Origin: Pseudomonadota bacterium
GTDB taxonomy: Bacteria; Pseudomonadota; Alphaproteobacteria; Micropepsales; Micropepsaceae
Assembly (NCBI GenBank): GCA_018241025.1
Contig: JAFEEQ010000026.1
Location: forward strand, 124,001 to 188,000
Direction of reading: 5' to 3'
DNA length: 64,000 nucleotides
Part shown: piece after piece, positions 19,453 through 30,264 of the stretch
Layout: each line of letters opens with the position of its first letter
Numbering within the stretch: the first letter of the stretch is position 1
Notes under the pieces: model-generated
What the model was told of the DNA's origin: nothing
Database searches by the model: none
What the model saw: the letters and a program-made list of their open reading frames with translations, nothing else
Translations under genes and position numbers: made by a program

Positions 19453-19548
19453 CCCTTCGAGGCTCGCTCCGCTCGCACCTCAGGGTGACGGATAAACTCA
19501 GTCGTCATGCTGAGGTGCTTCGCGAAGCGAAGCCTCGAAGCACGACAT
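19453..19548. repeat. Dispersed hairpin repeat inside the pur cluster
   Basis: Occupies the purC-purS gap. Contains CTCGCACCTCAGGGTGAC, GTCATGCTGAGG and a dyad GTGCTTCG/CGAAGCAC. Same family as 18,061-18,150. In RNA it would fold and could modulate read-through from purC into purS. Confidence 0.6.
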
Positions 19549-19558
19549 CGGTGAACAC

Positions 19559-19801
19559 ATGAAAGCGCGCGTATTCGTTACTCTCAAGAACGGCGTTCTC
19601 GATCCGCAGGGCAAGGCGATCGGCCACGCCCTCAACGGCCTCGGCTTCGGCGCCGTCGGTGAGGTGCGTCAGGGCAAGGTGATCGATATCGATCTCGCCG
19701 AAAGCGATGCCGAGAAGGCGCGCAGCGACCTCAAGGCGATGTGCGAAAAGCTCCTCGCCAACACGGTGATCGAGAAATACGAGATCGAGCTGAAGGCGTG
19801 A
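19559..19801 (+). CDS. purS: Phosphoribosylformylglycinamidine synthase subunit PurS
   Basis: 80 residues with the typical start MKARVFVTLKNGVLDPQGKA and the GEVRQGKVIDIDL strand. PurS dimers bridge PurL and PurQ in the split FGAM synthase used with short PurL, as here. Its TGA overlaps a GTG start of the next gene. Confidence 0.95.
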   Translation: MKARVFVTLKNGVLDPQGKAIGHALNGLGFGAVGEVRQGKVIDIDLAESDAEKARSDLKAMCEKLLANTVIEKYEIELKA

Positions 19802-20331
19802 GAGCCGTGATACGCACAACGATCGTCGCAGCTTTCCTCGTGCTGACCGCAGCGGTGCCGGCGTGCGCCGAAGATGCGCCGCCGCCCTGCACAAGGGATG
19901 GCGCGCCGGTCTCGGCCGACTATCTTCAGGCCGCACGCGACATCATGATCACCACCAAGGCCAGCGATCGGATGACGATGCTCGTCGACGCATTGCTGCC
20001 TCAACTGATGGAGATGGTCCGCAACTCCGACAACACGGTATCGCCGGAAGTGCTGGACGAGATGCGCGCCGCGTTGCGCGAAGAGATCGTCAAATCGATT
20101 CCGGGCCTGCTCGATATGCAGGCCTGCCTCTACGTGCATCACTTCACGAAGGATGATCTTGAGGCGATGCTCGCCTTTTACCGCTCGCCGATCGGGGTGA
20201 AGGTTCTGGCTGAGATGCCCGGTATCATGCAGGAGGGGATGGGTCTGGGGCAGGCCTGGGGCCAACGTGCCGGCATGGCCGCAATGCAGCACGTGCTCGA
20301 GAAATACCGCAAAGGCGAGTTAAAGACGTGA
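19798..20331 (+). CDS. Exported DUF2059-like protein within the pur operon
   Basis: 177 residues with a signal peptide ([19 protein letters not shown]). The C-terminal part ([26 protein letters not shown]) is the DUF2059 signature, a helical domain found in many secreted or periplasmic proteins of unknown function. The GTG at 19798 overlaps purS TGA (GTGA); another GTG at 19807 is possible. The gene also ends by GTGA overlap with purQ, so translation is coupled on both sides although a role in purine synthesis is not obvious. Confidence 0.8.
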   Translation: MRAVIRTTIVAAFLVLTAAVPACAEDAPPPCTRDGAPVSADYLQAARDIMITTKASDRMTMLVDALLPQLMEMVRNSDNTVSPEVLDEMRAALREEIVKSIPGLLDMQACLYVHHFTKDDLEAMLAFYRSPIGVKVLAEMPGIMQEGMGLGQAWGQRAGMAAMQHVLEKYRKGELKT

Positions 20332-20992
20332 AATCCGCTGTCGTCGTCTTCCCCGCTTCAAACTGCGACCGCGATGCCGCGACGGCACTGGAACAGATGA
20401 CCGGCCGCCCGGCGCATATGGTCTGGCATCAGGACAGTGAGCTGCCGGATGTCGATCTCGTCGTCCTGCCTGGCGGCTTCTCCTATGGCGATTACCTGCG
20501 TTGCGGCGCGATGGCGAGCCAGTCGAAGATCATCCAGGCGGTGAAGGCCCATGCGGAGCGCGGCGGTGCGGTGCTCGGTATCTGCAACGGATTCCAGGTC
20601 CTCACCGAGTCGCACCTGCTGCCCGGCGCGCTCATCCGCAACGCCGATCTCAAATTCGTCTGCCGTTCCGTGGCGCTCGAGGTCGATGAGACCCAGTCCG
20701 CCTTCACCCGCAAATACGACAAGGGCCAGAAGGTTTCCTTCCCCGTCGCGCATGGCGAAGGCAATTATGTCGCCGATGAAGAAACGTTGAACCGCCTCGA
20801 AGGCGAAGGCCGCGTCGTGTTCCGCTATGCAGCGGGCGACAACCCCAACGGCTCGTCGCGCAACATCGCCGGCATCCTGAACGAGAAGCGCAACGTGCTG
20901 GGCCTCATGCCGCATCCCGAGCGCGTGGTCGACCCGCTGCTTGGCGGCACGGACGGGCGCGCGATGTTCGAAAGCCTGATCGAAGCCCTGTC

Positions 20993-20996
<4 letters not shown>
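20328..20996 (+). CDS. purQ: FGAM synthase glutaminase subunit PurQ
   Basis: 222 residues, class I glutamine amidotransferase supplying ammonia to PurL. The nucleophile is Cys86 in GICNGFQ, and the His-Glu pair is in LMPHPERV near residue 196. The start is GTG at 20328. It overlaps purL by ATGA. Confidence 0.96.
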
Positions 20997-23197
<2,201 letters not shown>

Positions 23198-23209
23198 GGA
23201 GAAGCCGCC

Positions 23210-23443
23210 ATGGGCATGAAGGGCGACGAGATCGAGAAGTTCATCAAGGACGCGTTCCCCGACGCCGAGGTCACGATGACCGACCTCGCCGGCGACGACA
23301 ATCACTGGGCCGCCGTCGTCGTCTCGTCGGCGTTCAAGGGCAAGAGCCGCGTGCAGCAGCACCAGATGGTCTACGCCGCGCTCAAGGGCAACATGGGCGG
23401 TGTGCTGCACGCGCTCCAGCTGACGACGCAGGCGAAGGACTAG
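23210..23443 (+). CDS. bolA: BolA-family protein
   Basis: 77 residues, small BolA (BolA2/YrbA type). It has DDNHWAAVVVSSAFKGKSRVQQHQMVYAAL, where the conserved His and RVQQHQMVY segment can ligate a [2Fe-2S] cluster with a CGFS glutaredoxin. Such a Grx (24,839) is encoded 1.4 kb away. It is probably in the purL transcript, with a GAGGAG ribosome site. Confidence 0.9.
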   Translation: MGMKGDEIEKFIKDAFPDAEVTMTDLAGDDNHWAAVVVSSAFKGKSRVQQHQMVYAALKGNMGGVLHALQLTTQAKD

Positions 23444-23779
23444 ATGCGGGCGCTCGGGCTGTGCCTTTTGGCCGTCCTGCTTTCGGCGCTGACGTTGACC
23501 TGGGAATTCGAGAAACTCGATTGCTCAGCCGATGTCTGCAAACCAAACAGCCATGCCATCCTGGTTGTCGATCTCCCGGAGCACAGGCTGGTTTCGACCG
23601 GAAAGATCGTCTCCAATGTTCCGCCGCAATCGCCCTTCGTAGACGGTGGCATCGGCCTTTATGCGCGATGGGGATTGCCGGGCTGGGCCGGCGGACTGAT
23701 TGGAATTGTGATCCCCGTATTGATGATCGCCTGGTCGGTTGTGCTCGTTCGTCGCCGTCGGAGTGTGGGGCAGAGTTAG
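23444..23779 (+). CDS. Small membrane protein of unknown function
   Basis: 111 residues. An N-terminal hydrophobic segment (ALGLCLLAVLLSALTL) and a C-terminal helix (GGLIGIVIPVLMIAWSVVLV) flank a loop with two Cys (LDCSADVCKP) that would face the periplasm. It starts directly after the bolA stop and overlaps the convergent rsm22-like gene by 4 bp. Confidence 0.6.
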   Translation: MRALGLCLLAVLLSALTLTWEFEKLDCSADVCKPNSHAILVVDLPEHRLVSTGKIVSNVPPQSPFVDGGIGLYARWGLPGWAGGLIGIVIPVLMIAWSVVLVRRRRSVGQS

Positions 23780-24726
23780 CCGATCACATCGCCCCAGCCC
23801 GCGCGCCGCAGGCGCGCGAACGTTACCCTGTCGCGCCGGGCGATGAATCGGTCTTCGATGCCAGCCGCAGTGCACACACGAAACGTCGTTCCGGGCTTGG
23901 CTTCTTTCGGTGGCGTCAGTACGCGCGCCTGACCGTCGAATGCCGATCGCCGCTGGCGCGAGACAGCGATCCAGCTGTAGCGTTCATCCTCGAACGGCAC
24001 GCGCGCATCCTTGGCAATCAGATGATCGCGTGAGCGCGGCAGGCGTTGCGAGAAATGGCACCAGTCCGGCGCGACGATGGGGCAAGCCTGTGCATGCGTG
24101 CACGGACCGATCACATATGCGCCGCTTGCGATAAGCTGCGTACGCGCAGCGCAGATTCGTTCGAACCCGGCGGGCGTCCCCGGCTCGACCAACACCAGCG
24201 TATCGAGCGTGGCAGACCATAGCGCCTCGACCGTCGCGCGCTGCTCCGCGATCTCCGCCAGCACGAAGTTCGCGATCACCAGCTCAGCCTGCGGCAAAGC
24301 TGCGCCGGTTATCCCGCGCGCAATCATGGTTGCGTTCGGTACGAATTGCTCCGCCAGCGCGCGGAATTGCGCATTGGGTTCGAGCAGCGTCACGTCGCGC
24401 AGCGATCGCCACACCTCGCGCGCGGCAACGGCAGCGGTGCCCGGACCGGCCCCGGCATCGAGCAGCGAGACCGGTGCAAAACCCACAGCCGCGCTTGTGA
24501 TTTGATCGAACACAGCCGCCGCCACGGCATAAGTCGCCGGCAACCGCGCCACCAGATAGGCGAGGGCATCGTCGCGCGCCGTCACCGCCCCGGCCGATCC
24601 GCCGCCGCCGCGATAAGCCCCGGAAATCGCTGCCGCCCGCGGCGCCAGTTCCTTGCGCGACACCCCCTCCAGCAGGGTATCGACCGCCGCCTTGAGATGC
24701 GCCGGAAGCGCCGGATTCACGGCCAT
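23776..24726 (-). CDS. Rsm22-family SAM-dependent methyltransferase
   Basis: 316 residues. The Rossmann SAM motif is LLDAGAGPGTAA near residue 89. The Rsm22 hallmark is the cysteine set in PCTHAQACPIVAPDWCHF near 207-224, which binds an iron-sulfur cluster in characterised relatives. Rsm22/METTL17 assists mitochondrial small-subunit assembly, and the alphaproteobacterial forms are presumed ribosome-associated. Substrate unproven. Confidence 0.82.
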   Translation of the reverse strand: MAVNPALPAHLKAAVDTLLEGVSRKELAPRAAAISGAYRGGGGSAGAVTARDDALAYLVARLPATYAVAAAVFDQITSAAVGFAPVSLLDAGAGPGTAAVAAREVWRSLRDVTLLEPNAQFRALAEQFVPNATMIARGITGAALPQAELVIANFVLAEIAEQRATVEALWSATLDTLVLVEPGTPAGFERICAARTQLIASGAYVIGPCTHAQACPIVAPDWCHFSQRLPRSRDHLIAKDARVPFEDERYSWIAVSRQRRSAFDGQARVLTPPKEAKPGTTFRVCTAAGIEDRFIARRDRVTFARLRRAGWGDVIG

Positions 24727-24838
24727 TTACCGCTCGGCATGAGGGGCATGCGGAAGGCGCGTCCTTGACGCAGTGCAGCAGCAGGCATAGATCGAAACGA
24801 GCCAGACATTACGAGGGCGCGGTTCCGCGCGAAAGACT

Positions 24839-25171
24839 ATGCGCGACGTCCATCAGCGCATCGACGATGAAGTGAAGAACAACCCGGTCCTCCTCTTCAT
24901 GAAGGGCACGCCGGTGTTTCCGCAATGCGGCTTCTCCGCCGCGGTGGTGCAGATCCTCTCGCATCTCGGCGTGCGCTTCAAAGCCATCGACGTGCTGAAG
25001 GACCCGGAGATCCGCCAGGGCATCAAGGACTATTCCGAGTGGCCCACCATCCCGCAGCTCTATGTGAAGGGCGAGTTCGTCGGCGGCGCCGACATCGTGC
25101 GCGAGATGTTCGAGAATGAAGAACTCGCGGCCTTCTTCGCCGACAAGGGCATCGCGCTCGAGAACGTCTAG
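24839..25171 (+). CDS. grxD: Monothiol glutaredoxin, Grx4/CGFS type
   Basis: 110 residues. The CGFS active site is at 30-33, with KGTPVFPQ before it and the WPTIPQLYVKGEFVGGADI glutathione-binding stretch after. These proteins carry and transfer [2Fe-2S] clusters, usually in partnership with BolA, encoded nearby at 23,210. The 3' end overlaps the convergent nitroreductase-like gene by 4 bp. Confidence 0.95.
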   Translation: MRDVHQRIDDEVKNNPVLLFMKGTPVFPQCGFSAAVVQILSHLGVRFKAIDVLKDPEIRQGIKDYSEWPTIPQLYVKGEFVGGADIVREMFENEELAAFFADKGIALENV

Positions 25172-26349
25172 GCGTATCCCGACCGCTTGATCACATCGTC
25201 CAGAGGCCGGCGCGGCGAGAGCGGCGCCGGCTTTTCTGCGTAGCCCAGGCGGAAGACGAAGGTCGCCTCGAAGCCGCCGCTGCGTGTGAGGTCCATCAGC
25301 GCCTTGCGATAGCTGTCGCCGCGTCCGAGCTCCGCATTGCGGTCGACACACTCGACCGGCTGGTTCAGCGGCTGGCACACAAGGCCCAGCCGCGTCGCCG
25401 TCAGATGCAGCCTCTGCCACGCCCGTCCTGCGTTCAGCGCGCCGGCCATGTCGAGCCGGTCTTTCACCAGGATCGCGCCCAGCACCGGCGCATGCACCTG
25501 CGTCGTCTTCGTATTGTCGAGCCAGTATTGATCCTGCGTTGCCGCGCCCATATCGGGCATCAGCTTGGCGAACATCACCGTCGTTGGCGAAAGCCCCGCC
25601 GCATCGATGGTCACGCCGTCGCGGTGGGTCTCGATCTCGCGCCGCCCCGCGCGGATCCAGCGCGCGCTCGCCGCTGACATCGTGGGATCGGCGATGATCC
25701 GCTCCGTCGCCGACACGATCAGCGCGCCCATCGCGGCACGCGCTTTTGCATCCGTCAAAAACGCGACGCGTACATTCTCGCTGTCGATCAGTCCATTCAG
25801 AAAATTCAATGTCCGCGCCTCGACCGGCTTTTCAAGATAGACGCCGCGATGCGTATGCCGGTCCGGAATCGCTTCGAACAGCAGATCGCGTTCTGCCGGT
25901 GCGGGATCCATAGAGATGTGCGCAACGGGCACCGGCATATCCGGCGGCGAGAGCGTCAGTCGTCCCGGCACGGGCCGCTCGAATGCCGTGTAGCCGTAGA
26001 CCTTCGCCGCATGGCACAGATTCTCGATCGCGCAGCCGAGGCCGAGCTGCATCTCGCGCCGGAAGGGATCGAAGGCCCCCAGATTGCGCGCGCGATCGGC
26101 ATAGACCGTGATCGTCTCGTCGCCGACCTCGAACAGCCAGGGCTGGGTGTCGTGTGGATTGGCGGCGAGGATCGCGGCATGGAGCGGCCGCATGATCCCC
26201 TCCAGGGCACCGCCGCGCCATTCCTCCCAGGGCGCATAGGCCGGCCCGCACGGCCCTGCGAACACCCCGCGATCGACGATGCGATAGCCGAGACCGGCAA
26301 CCGCCGCTGCACCCACACCGCTTGCAATTAAGACCCTGCGCGAAACCAT
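25168..26349 (-). CDS. Acg-like nitroreductase-fold protein with Tat-like signal
   Basis: 393 residues. The N-terminus MVSRRVLIASGVGAAAVAGLG has a twin-Arg followed by a hydrophobic stretch, suggesting Tat export or membrane anchoring. The rest resembles the Acg family of divergent nitroreductases (AANPHDTQPWLFEVGDETI, AIPDRHTHRGVY, MFAKLMPDMGAATQDQYWLDN). Acg homologues may sequester FMN rather than reduce nitro compounds. Upstream in-frame start at 26385 rejected because it would bury the signal sequence. Confidence 0.75.
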   Translation of the reverse strand: MVSRRVLIASGVGAAAVAGLGYRIVDRGVFAGPCGPAYAPWEEWRGGALEGIMRPLHAAILAANPHDTQPWLFEVGDETITVYADRARNLGAFDPFRREMQLGLGCAIENLCHAAKVYGYTAFERPVPGRLTLSPPDMPVPVAHISMDPAPAERDLLFEAIPDRHTHRGVYLEKPVEARTLNFLNGLIDSENVRVAFLTDAKARAAMGALIVSATERIIADPTMSAASARWIRAGRREIETHRDGVTIDAAGLSPTTVMFAKLMPDMGAATQDQYWLDNTKTTQVHAPVLGAILVKDRLDMAGALNAGRAWQRLHLTATRLGLVCQPLNQPVECVDRNAELGRGDSYRKALMDLTRSGGFEATFVFRLGYAEKPAPLSPRRPLDDVIKRSGYA

Positions 26350-26433
26350 CGCCGTCCTCCGATCCGCTGCCAACGATATAGGCACACGAAACGATAGCCG
26401 AACTGCGGCAGGTCAAACGATTTCGAATGACGG

Positions 26434-27072
26434 CTATCCGCGAACGAAGTGCCGTTGCCAGACCGGCGCGATGGCCGGGCGCGCCGCCACGTCGGCCGAC
26501 AGCGCGACCAGTCGCGGCAGACGGGTTTCGACCGGCCAGTCGCGCCCGAGGCTCCCGCGCCAGCGCGAGAACATCGCGGCATAGATGTCGAGGATCGAGA
26601 AACCCGAGGGCAGGAACCAGGGACCGGCATGGAAGCGCTCCACAATTCCCATCCGCTCATGCAGCCGCGCGCGGGCCTGCGCCCGCAAGGCTTCGGCCGG
26701 CGCACCTTCCGGAGCAAAGCGCTCGGGATAATCGGAGATCTCGACCATCGGATAGATTTCCGAGGCCATGAAAGCGAGCCAGCGATAGGCCTTCGCCCGT
26801 TCGGCCGAGCCCTGTGGCGGCAGCAGATGCGCGCTCGGGAAGTGGTCGGCAATGGTCAGCAGGATGCCGGCCGATTCCGTGATCACCTCGCCTTCGGGCA
26901 GGCGCAGCGCGGGTATCTTTCCGCTCGGGTTGATCGCGAGGAATTCCGGCTTGCGTTGCTCGTTCTTCTCCAGTGAGACTTCATGGAAGGCATAGGGCGC
27001 GCCGGCTTCGGCCAGCACCGCCTCGGCCGAAAATGCGCCCGAGCCAAGATCGCCGAAAATCGTATAGGACAT
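26434..27072 (-). CDS. Glutathione S-transferase family protein
   Basis: 212 residues. N-terminal thioredoxin-like domain with LAINPSGKIPALRL (cis-Pro) and ITESAGILL (glutathione gamma-Glu site). C-terminal helical domain from about residue 85 with FSILDIYAAMFSRW. The start at 27072 (MSYTIFGD) fits GST length; the upstream extension is not GST-like. Substrate unknown. Confidence 0.88.
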   Translation of the reverse strand: MSYTIFGDLGSGAFSAEAVLAEAGAPYAFHEVSLEKNEQRKPEFLAINPSGKIPALRLPEGEVITESAGILLTIADHFPSAHLLPPQGSAERAKAYRWLAFMASEIYPMVEISDYPERFAPEGAPAEALRAQARARLHERMGIVERFHAGPWFLPSGFSILDIYAAMFSRWRGSLGRDWPVETRLPRLVALSADVAARPAIAPVWQRHFVRG

Positions 27073-27157
27073 CGATGCCGTCCGCCCGCTATTGCCTCCC
27101 CAACCTAGGTCGGGGCTGCGCGAATACAACCGGCGCCATTGCAGAGCAGGGCTGCGG

Positions 27158-27862
27158 TCACTCGCGGGTGAACACCACGTCGCGCTCTTCGCGCCGGCTG
27201 ACGAAGCCGGTGATCGCGCCGCTCGCGTCCCGCTGGAATATCTTGCGCGAGCGCGGCTGTCCCGGCACGAACAGCACATCGGCGAGCTCCGCTTTCAGCT
27301 CCACCGGCTTGCCGCCATTGGTCGCGCCATAGAGCCGGCCGTCCTCTTTGCTGATGACGTATTCGTAATCGGGCGCCACGCGATAACGGCCGACATAGCT
27401 ATCTGAGAGCGCATCGGGCAGCGCAACCGCCGGCGGATCCTGGCGCAGCGCAATGGTCTGCAGCCCGATCAGTTTCCAGTCGCCGCCTTCCTTCCGCCAT
27501 GTGCCGGTCGAGCGATAGAGCGCATGCAGCTGCTGGCCGTGGAAATCTTCGTGCTCGTCGTCGAGATGGGTTTCGACAGCGGTGTCGCCGAAAAAGGTCA
27601 CATGCCATTCGGTGACGGTGATGGTACCCGACAGTCCCTTGGGCAGCGGCGTCACCTGCGCGACGGTCTGCGTGTAGTTCGAGACCTCGCCGGCCTCGTC
27701 GATCATCGTGAAGCCGGGGTCGAGCGTCTTCGACCACACGGCCGCATTGCCGTCGCTTACCGCATCCATCAGCGCCTGCATCTTCGTCCGCAGCAGGTCG
27801 CCGTCATCGGCCCGCGCCGCCGCGGGGATCAAGAGAACAAGAAGTCCAAGCCAATGCCGCAT
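27158..27862 (-). CDS. Exported DUF4440/NTF2-like protein
   Basis: 234 residues with a signal peptide (WLGLLVLLIPAAARADD). Residues 25-130 look like an NTF2/SnoaL-type cone (MQALMDAVSDGNAAVWSKTLD, VTEWHVTFFGDTAVETHL, GTWRKEGGDWKLIGLQT). A beta-rich C-terminal domain (YVGRYRVAPDYEYVI) follows. Function unknown. Convergence with neighbours is not seen; it lies downstream of the rpsD terminator on the same strand. Confidence 0.7.
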   Translation of the reverse strand: MRHWLGLLVLLIPAAARADDGDLLRTKMQALMDAVSDGNAAVWSKTLDPGFTMIDEAGEVSNYTQTVAQVTPLPKGLSGTITVTEWHVTFFGDTAVETHLDDEHEDFHGQQLHALYRSTGTWRKEGGDWKLIGLQTIALRQDPPAVALPDALSDSYVGRYRVAPDYEYVISKEDGRLYGATNGGKPVELKAELADVLFVPGQPRSRKIFQRDASGAITGFVSRREERDVVFTRE

Positions 27863-27913
27863 TGCCCGCCTCCGTTTTGCCGATGGCAGAACGGCCCGGC
27901 CGCGCGCACAAGT

Positions 27914-27946
27914 AAAAAGACCGCGAGGTCGCCCTTGCGGTCTTCT
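27914..27946 (-). terminator. rpsD rho-independent terminator
   Basis: AAGACCGC/GCGGTCTT stem of 8 bp, followed on the minus strand by TTTTTACTT, 22 bp after the rpsD stop. Confidence 0.85.
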
Positions 27947-27967
27947 TGAAGCCGGATGCGCAGAGAC

Positions 27968-28585
27968 TCAGCGCGAATAGAACTCGACGATGAGATGCGG
28001 CTGCATCTGCGTCGCGTAAGGCACGTCCGCCAGTTTCGGCGTGCGCAGCAGCTTGGCGGTCATCTTGTCGTGATCGACGCTGACATAGTCCGGCGTGTCG
28101 CGCTCGGGGCTCTTGGTCGCTTCGAGGACGAGGGCCATCTCCTTCGCCTTGGGCGAAAGCTCGATGGCATCCTTGTCGCCGACCTGGAACGACGCGATGG
28201 TCACGCGGCGGCCATTGACCTTCACATGGCCGTGGCTGACGAGCTGGCGCGCGGCGAACGGCGTCGGCACGAACTTGGCGCGATAGACGATCGCATCGAG
28301 GCGGCTCTCGAGCAGGCCGATCATGTTCTCGCCGGTGTCGCCCGGGCGGCGGGAGGCTTCCTGGTAGTACTTGCGGAACTGCCGCTCGGTGATGTTGCCG
28401 TAATAGCCCTTGAGCTTCTGCTTGGCCTGCAGCTGCGTGCCATAGTCCGACAGCTTCTTGGCGCGGCGCTGGCCGTGCTGGCCGGGGCCATAGGAGCGCT
28501 TGTTGACCGGGCTCTTCGGCCGGCCCCAGATGCTCTCGCCCATGCGGCGGTCGATCTTGTACTTGGCGGATTCGCGCTTGCTCAT
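27968..28585 (-). CDS. rpsD: 30S ribosomal protein S4
   Basis: 205 residues, primary 16S rRNA binder. Starts [22 protein letters not shown] and has the S4 RNA-binding domain [34 protein letters not shown] (written here in part: [25 protein letters not shown]). The start at 28585 is fixed by the family. It stands alone rather than in the alpha operon, as is usual in alphaproteobacteria, and has a terminator at 27,914. Confidence 0.97.
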   Translation of the reverse strand: MSKRESAKYKIDRRMGESIWGRPKSPVNKRSYGPGQHGQRRAKKLSDYGTQLQAKQKLKGYYGNITERQFRKYYQEASRRPGDTGENMIGLLESRLDAIVYRAKFVPTPFAARQLVSHGHVKVNGRRVTIASFQVGDKDAIELSPKAKEMALVLEATKSPERDTPDYVSVDHDKMTAKLLRTPKLADVPYATQMQPHLIVEFYSR

Positions 28586-28771
28586 GCTGTCGTCGTCTCT
28601 CGTCTCGTGAGCGGACATCTGTCCGCGAAGGCGGCGCACTATAGTCGGAGCGACTTCGAAGTCAATCGCGCTTAAGCATTGGAAATATTTGGATTTTTGA
28701 TAGAGGCTCAACCGGAAGTATGCATCCGGTTGCAGGGCAAAGCGGGGATTCTGCCGGCTCCAGCGTCCGGC

Positions 28772-28803
28772 TTGACGCCAGCCGCCCCCGCACCCCACAG
28801 CTA
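28772..28803 (+). promoter_or_regulatory. Promoter of the interrupted host tRNA-Leu gene
   Basis: TTGACG at 28772-28777, then about 17-20 bases to a weak -10 near 28798-28803, ending 8 bp before the tRNA 5' end. After insertion of the element this promoter reads through the tRNA 5' half into the integrase gene. Confidence 0.4.
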
Positions 28804-28811
28804 GCACCAAC

Positions 28812-28850
28812 GGCCCCGTGGCGGAATTGGTAGACGCACCGGACTTAAAA
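28812..28850 (+). pseudogene. tRNA-Leu(UAA), 5' half, split by the element
   Basis: GGCCCCG acceptor strand, D-arm GCGGAATTGGTAGACGC, anticodon stem and the loop CTTAAAA, after which tRNA sequence stops at 28850. The 3' half lies 26 kb away at 54889-54938. Joined, the two give an 89-nt tRNA with a fully paired GGCCCCG/CGGGGCC acceptor, UAA anticodon and encoded CCA. The left junction supplies no replacement 3' half, so this gene cannot make a tRNA unless the element excises. Confidence 0.93.
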
Positions 28851-28931
28851 GCCAACGACAATCAAAAAACGCTAGCAAAATCAAAGAAAATATGCGACAT
28901 TGAGCTAGCACATACCTAGCACAATAGCACA
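28841..28931 (+). repeat. attL: core plus integrase arm-type boxes
   Basis: Core GGACTTAAAA at 28841-28850. TAGCACA occurs at 28906-28912, 28917-28923 and 28925-28931, and a variant TAGCAAA at 28873-28879. The same heptamer recurs near the right end, as expected of arm-type sites bound by the N-terminal domain of the integrase encoded from 28946. Confidence 0.75.
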
Positions 28932-28945
28932 TTTTCGGGGTCGTT

Positions 28946-30202
28946 ATGGATACCGTTCGCCACTCTCTGATGGACAACAAGGTTCAGCTCTACATGCGCC
29001 CGAACAGCCCGCACTGGCAGTGCGCCTGCTCGGTCGCCGGAAGACAGAAGCGCGCCACGACCAAGGAAGAAAGCCTCGCGCGCGCCAAGGATGTGGCGCG
29101 CGACTGGTATCTCGGCCTGCTCGGCAAGTACCGCGCGGGCGAGTTGAAGGAGGGCAAGACCTTCAAGGAGGCCGCCCAACGCTTCATCGACGAATTCGAG
29201 GTCATCACCCAGGGCCAGCGCAGCCCCATCTACGTCAAGGGCCACAAGGACCGCATCAAGAACCACCTCAACCCCTTCTTTGGGGACAAGGTGCTATCCG
29301 ACATCACGCCCGGCCTGGTGCAGGACTACCGCATCCACCGGATGAAAACCGGACGGGCGCGCAGCGAACAACTCAAGAAGTCTCTGCCGAACGGCCTCCC
29401 CCAACTGGACGACGCGAAACCGAAGCCCCCTGCCCGCAGCACGCTCCATCAGGAGATCGTCTGCCTGCGGCAGGTACTCAAGACCGCGCAGCGGCACGGC
29501 TGGCTGTCCTACCTCCCCGACATTTCCCCGCCGTACAAAAGCTCCGGCAAGATCACGCACCGGGCGTGGTTTTCGCCGGACGAGTACAAGCAGCTTTACA
29601 ACGCCACGCGCGAACGCGCGAAGAACCCGAAGAAAGAGCGCTGGCGCACGGCCTGCGAAAATCTCCACGACTTCGTGATTTTCATGGTCAACACCGGCTT
29701 GCGTCCCGACGAAGCGCTGCGCCTCGAATTTCGAGACGTCGCCATCGTGACCGATGAAGCGACGCGCGAACGCATCCTCGAAATCGAAGTGCGCGGCAAA
29801 CGCGGCGTCGGGTTCTGTAAGAGCATGCCGGGGGCGGTGTTCCCCTTCGAGCGCTTGAAGAAGCGCAACAACGGTCAGCCGACCAACCGGCTATTCCCCA
29901 AATTCCAGCGCGAGCTTTTCAACTCCATACTGGACGAGCTCGACCTCAAGAACGACCGCGACGGCCAGCAGCGCACGGCCTACAGCCTGCGCCACACCTA
30001 TATCTGCCTGCGGCTGATGGAGGGGGCCGACATCTACCAGATCGCCAAGAACTGCCGCACCAGCGTCGAGATGATCGAGACCTACTACGCTTCCCATATC
30101 AAGAACACACTCGATGCCGCCGCGATCAACGTCCGTAAGCCCAAGCCTTCCACGCGTGCAAAAGGCGGCACCCGGAAGGCGGGGGACGAGGCCGAGCTTT
30201 AG
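28946..30202 (+). CDS. Tyrosine-recombinase integrase
   Basis: 418 residues. N-terminal arm-binding and SAM-like core-binding regions to about 200 are followed by the catalytic domain: Arg253 in TGLRPDEAL, Arg349-His350 in YSLRH, and His384 and Tyr381 in ETYYASH. All catalytic positions are present except that the first His of HxxR reads Tyr, a tolerated variant. It directs integration at the tRNA-Leu anticodon loop, inferred from position. The ATG at 28946 lies 96 bp from the core; a second ATG at 28970 is possible. Transcribed away from attL, probably also from the captured tRNA promoter. Confidence 0.93.
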   Translation: MDTVRHSLMDNKVQLYMRPNSPHWQCACSVAGRQKRATTKEESLARAKDVARDWYLGLLGKYRAGELKEGKTFKEAAQRFIDEFEVITQGQRSPIYVKGHKDRIKNHLNPFFGDKVLSDITPGLVQDYRIHRMKTGRARSEQLKKSLPNGLPQLDDAKPKPPARSTLHQEIVCLRQVLKTAQRHGWLSYLPDISPPYKSSGKITHRAWFSPDEYKQLYNATRERAKNPKKERWRTACENLHDFVIFMVNTGLRPDEALRLEFRDVAIVTDEATRERILEIEVRGKRGVGFCKSMPGAVFPFERLKKRNNGQPTNRLFPKFQRELFNSILDELDLKNDRDGQQRTAYSLRHTYICLRLMEGADIYQIAKNCRTSVEMIETYYASHIKNTLDAAAINVRKPKPSTRAKGGTRKAGDEAEL

Positions 30203-30222
30203 TCGCCATTCCCACTTTGTTC

Positions 30223-30251
30223 TTGGCGACTCATGCGCCCACCAGTATAGA
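30223..30251 (+). promoter_or_regulatory. Promoter of the element-borne tRNA
   Basis: TTGGCG at 30223-30228, a 17-base spacer, then TATAGA at 30246-30251, placing the transcription start a few bases before the tRNA 5' end at 30265. The best sigma70-type match seen in the element. Confidence 0.65.
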
Positions 30252-30264
30252 TTTGACGGAGTCA

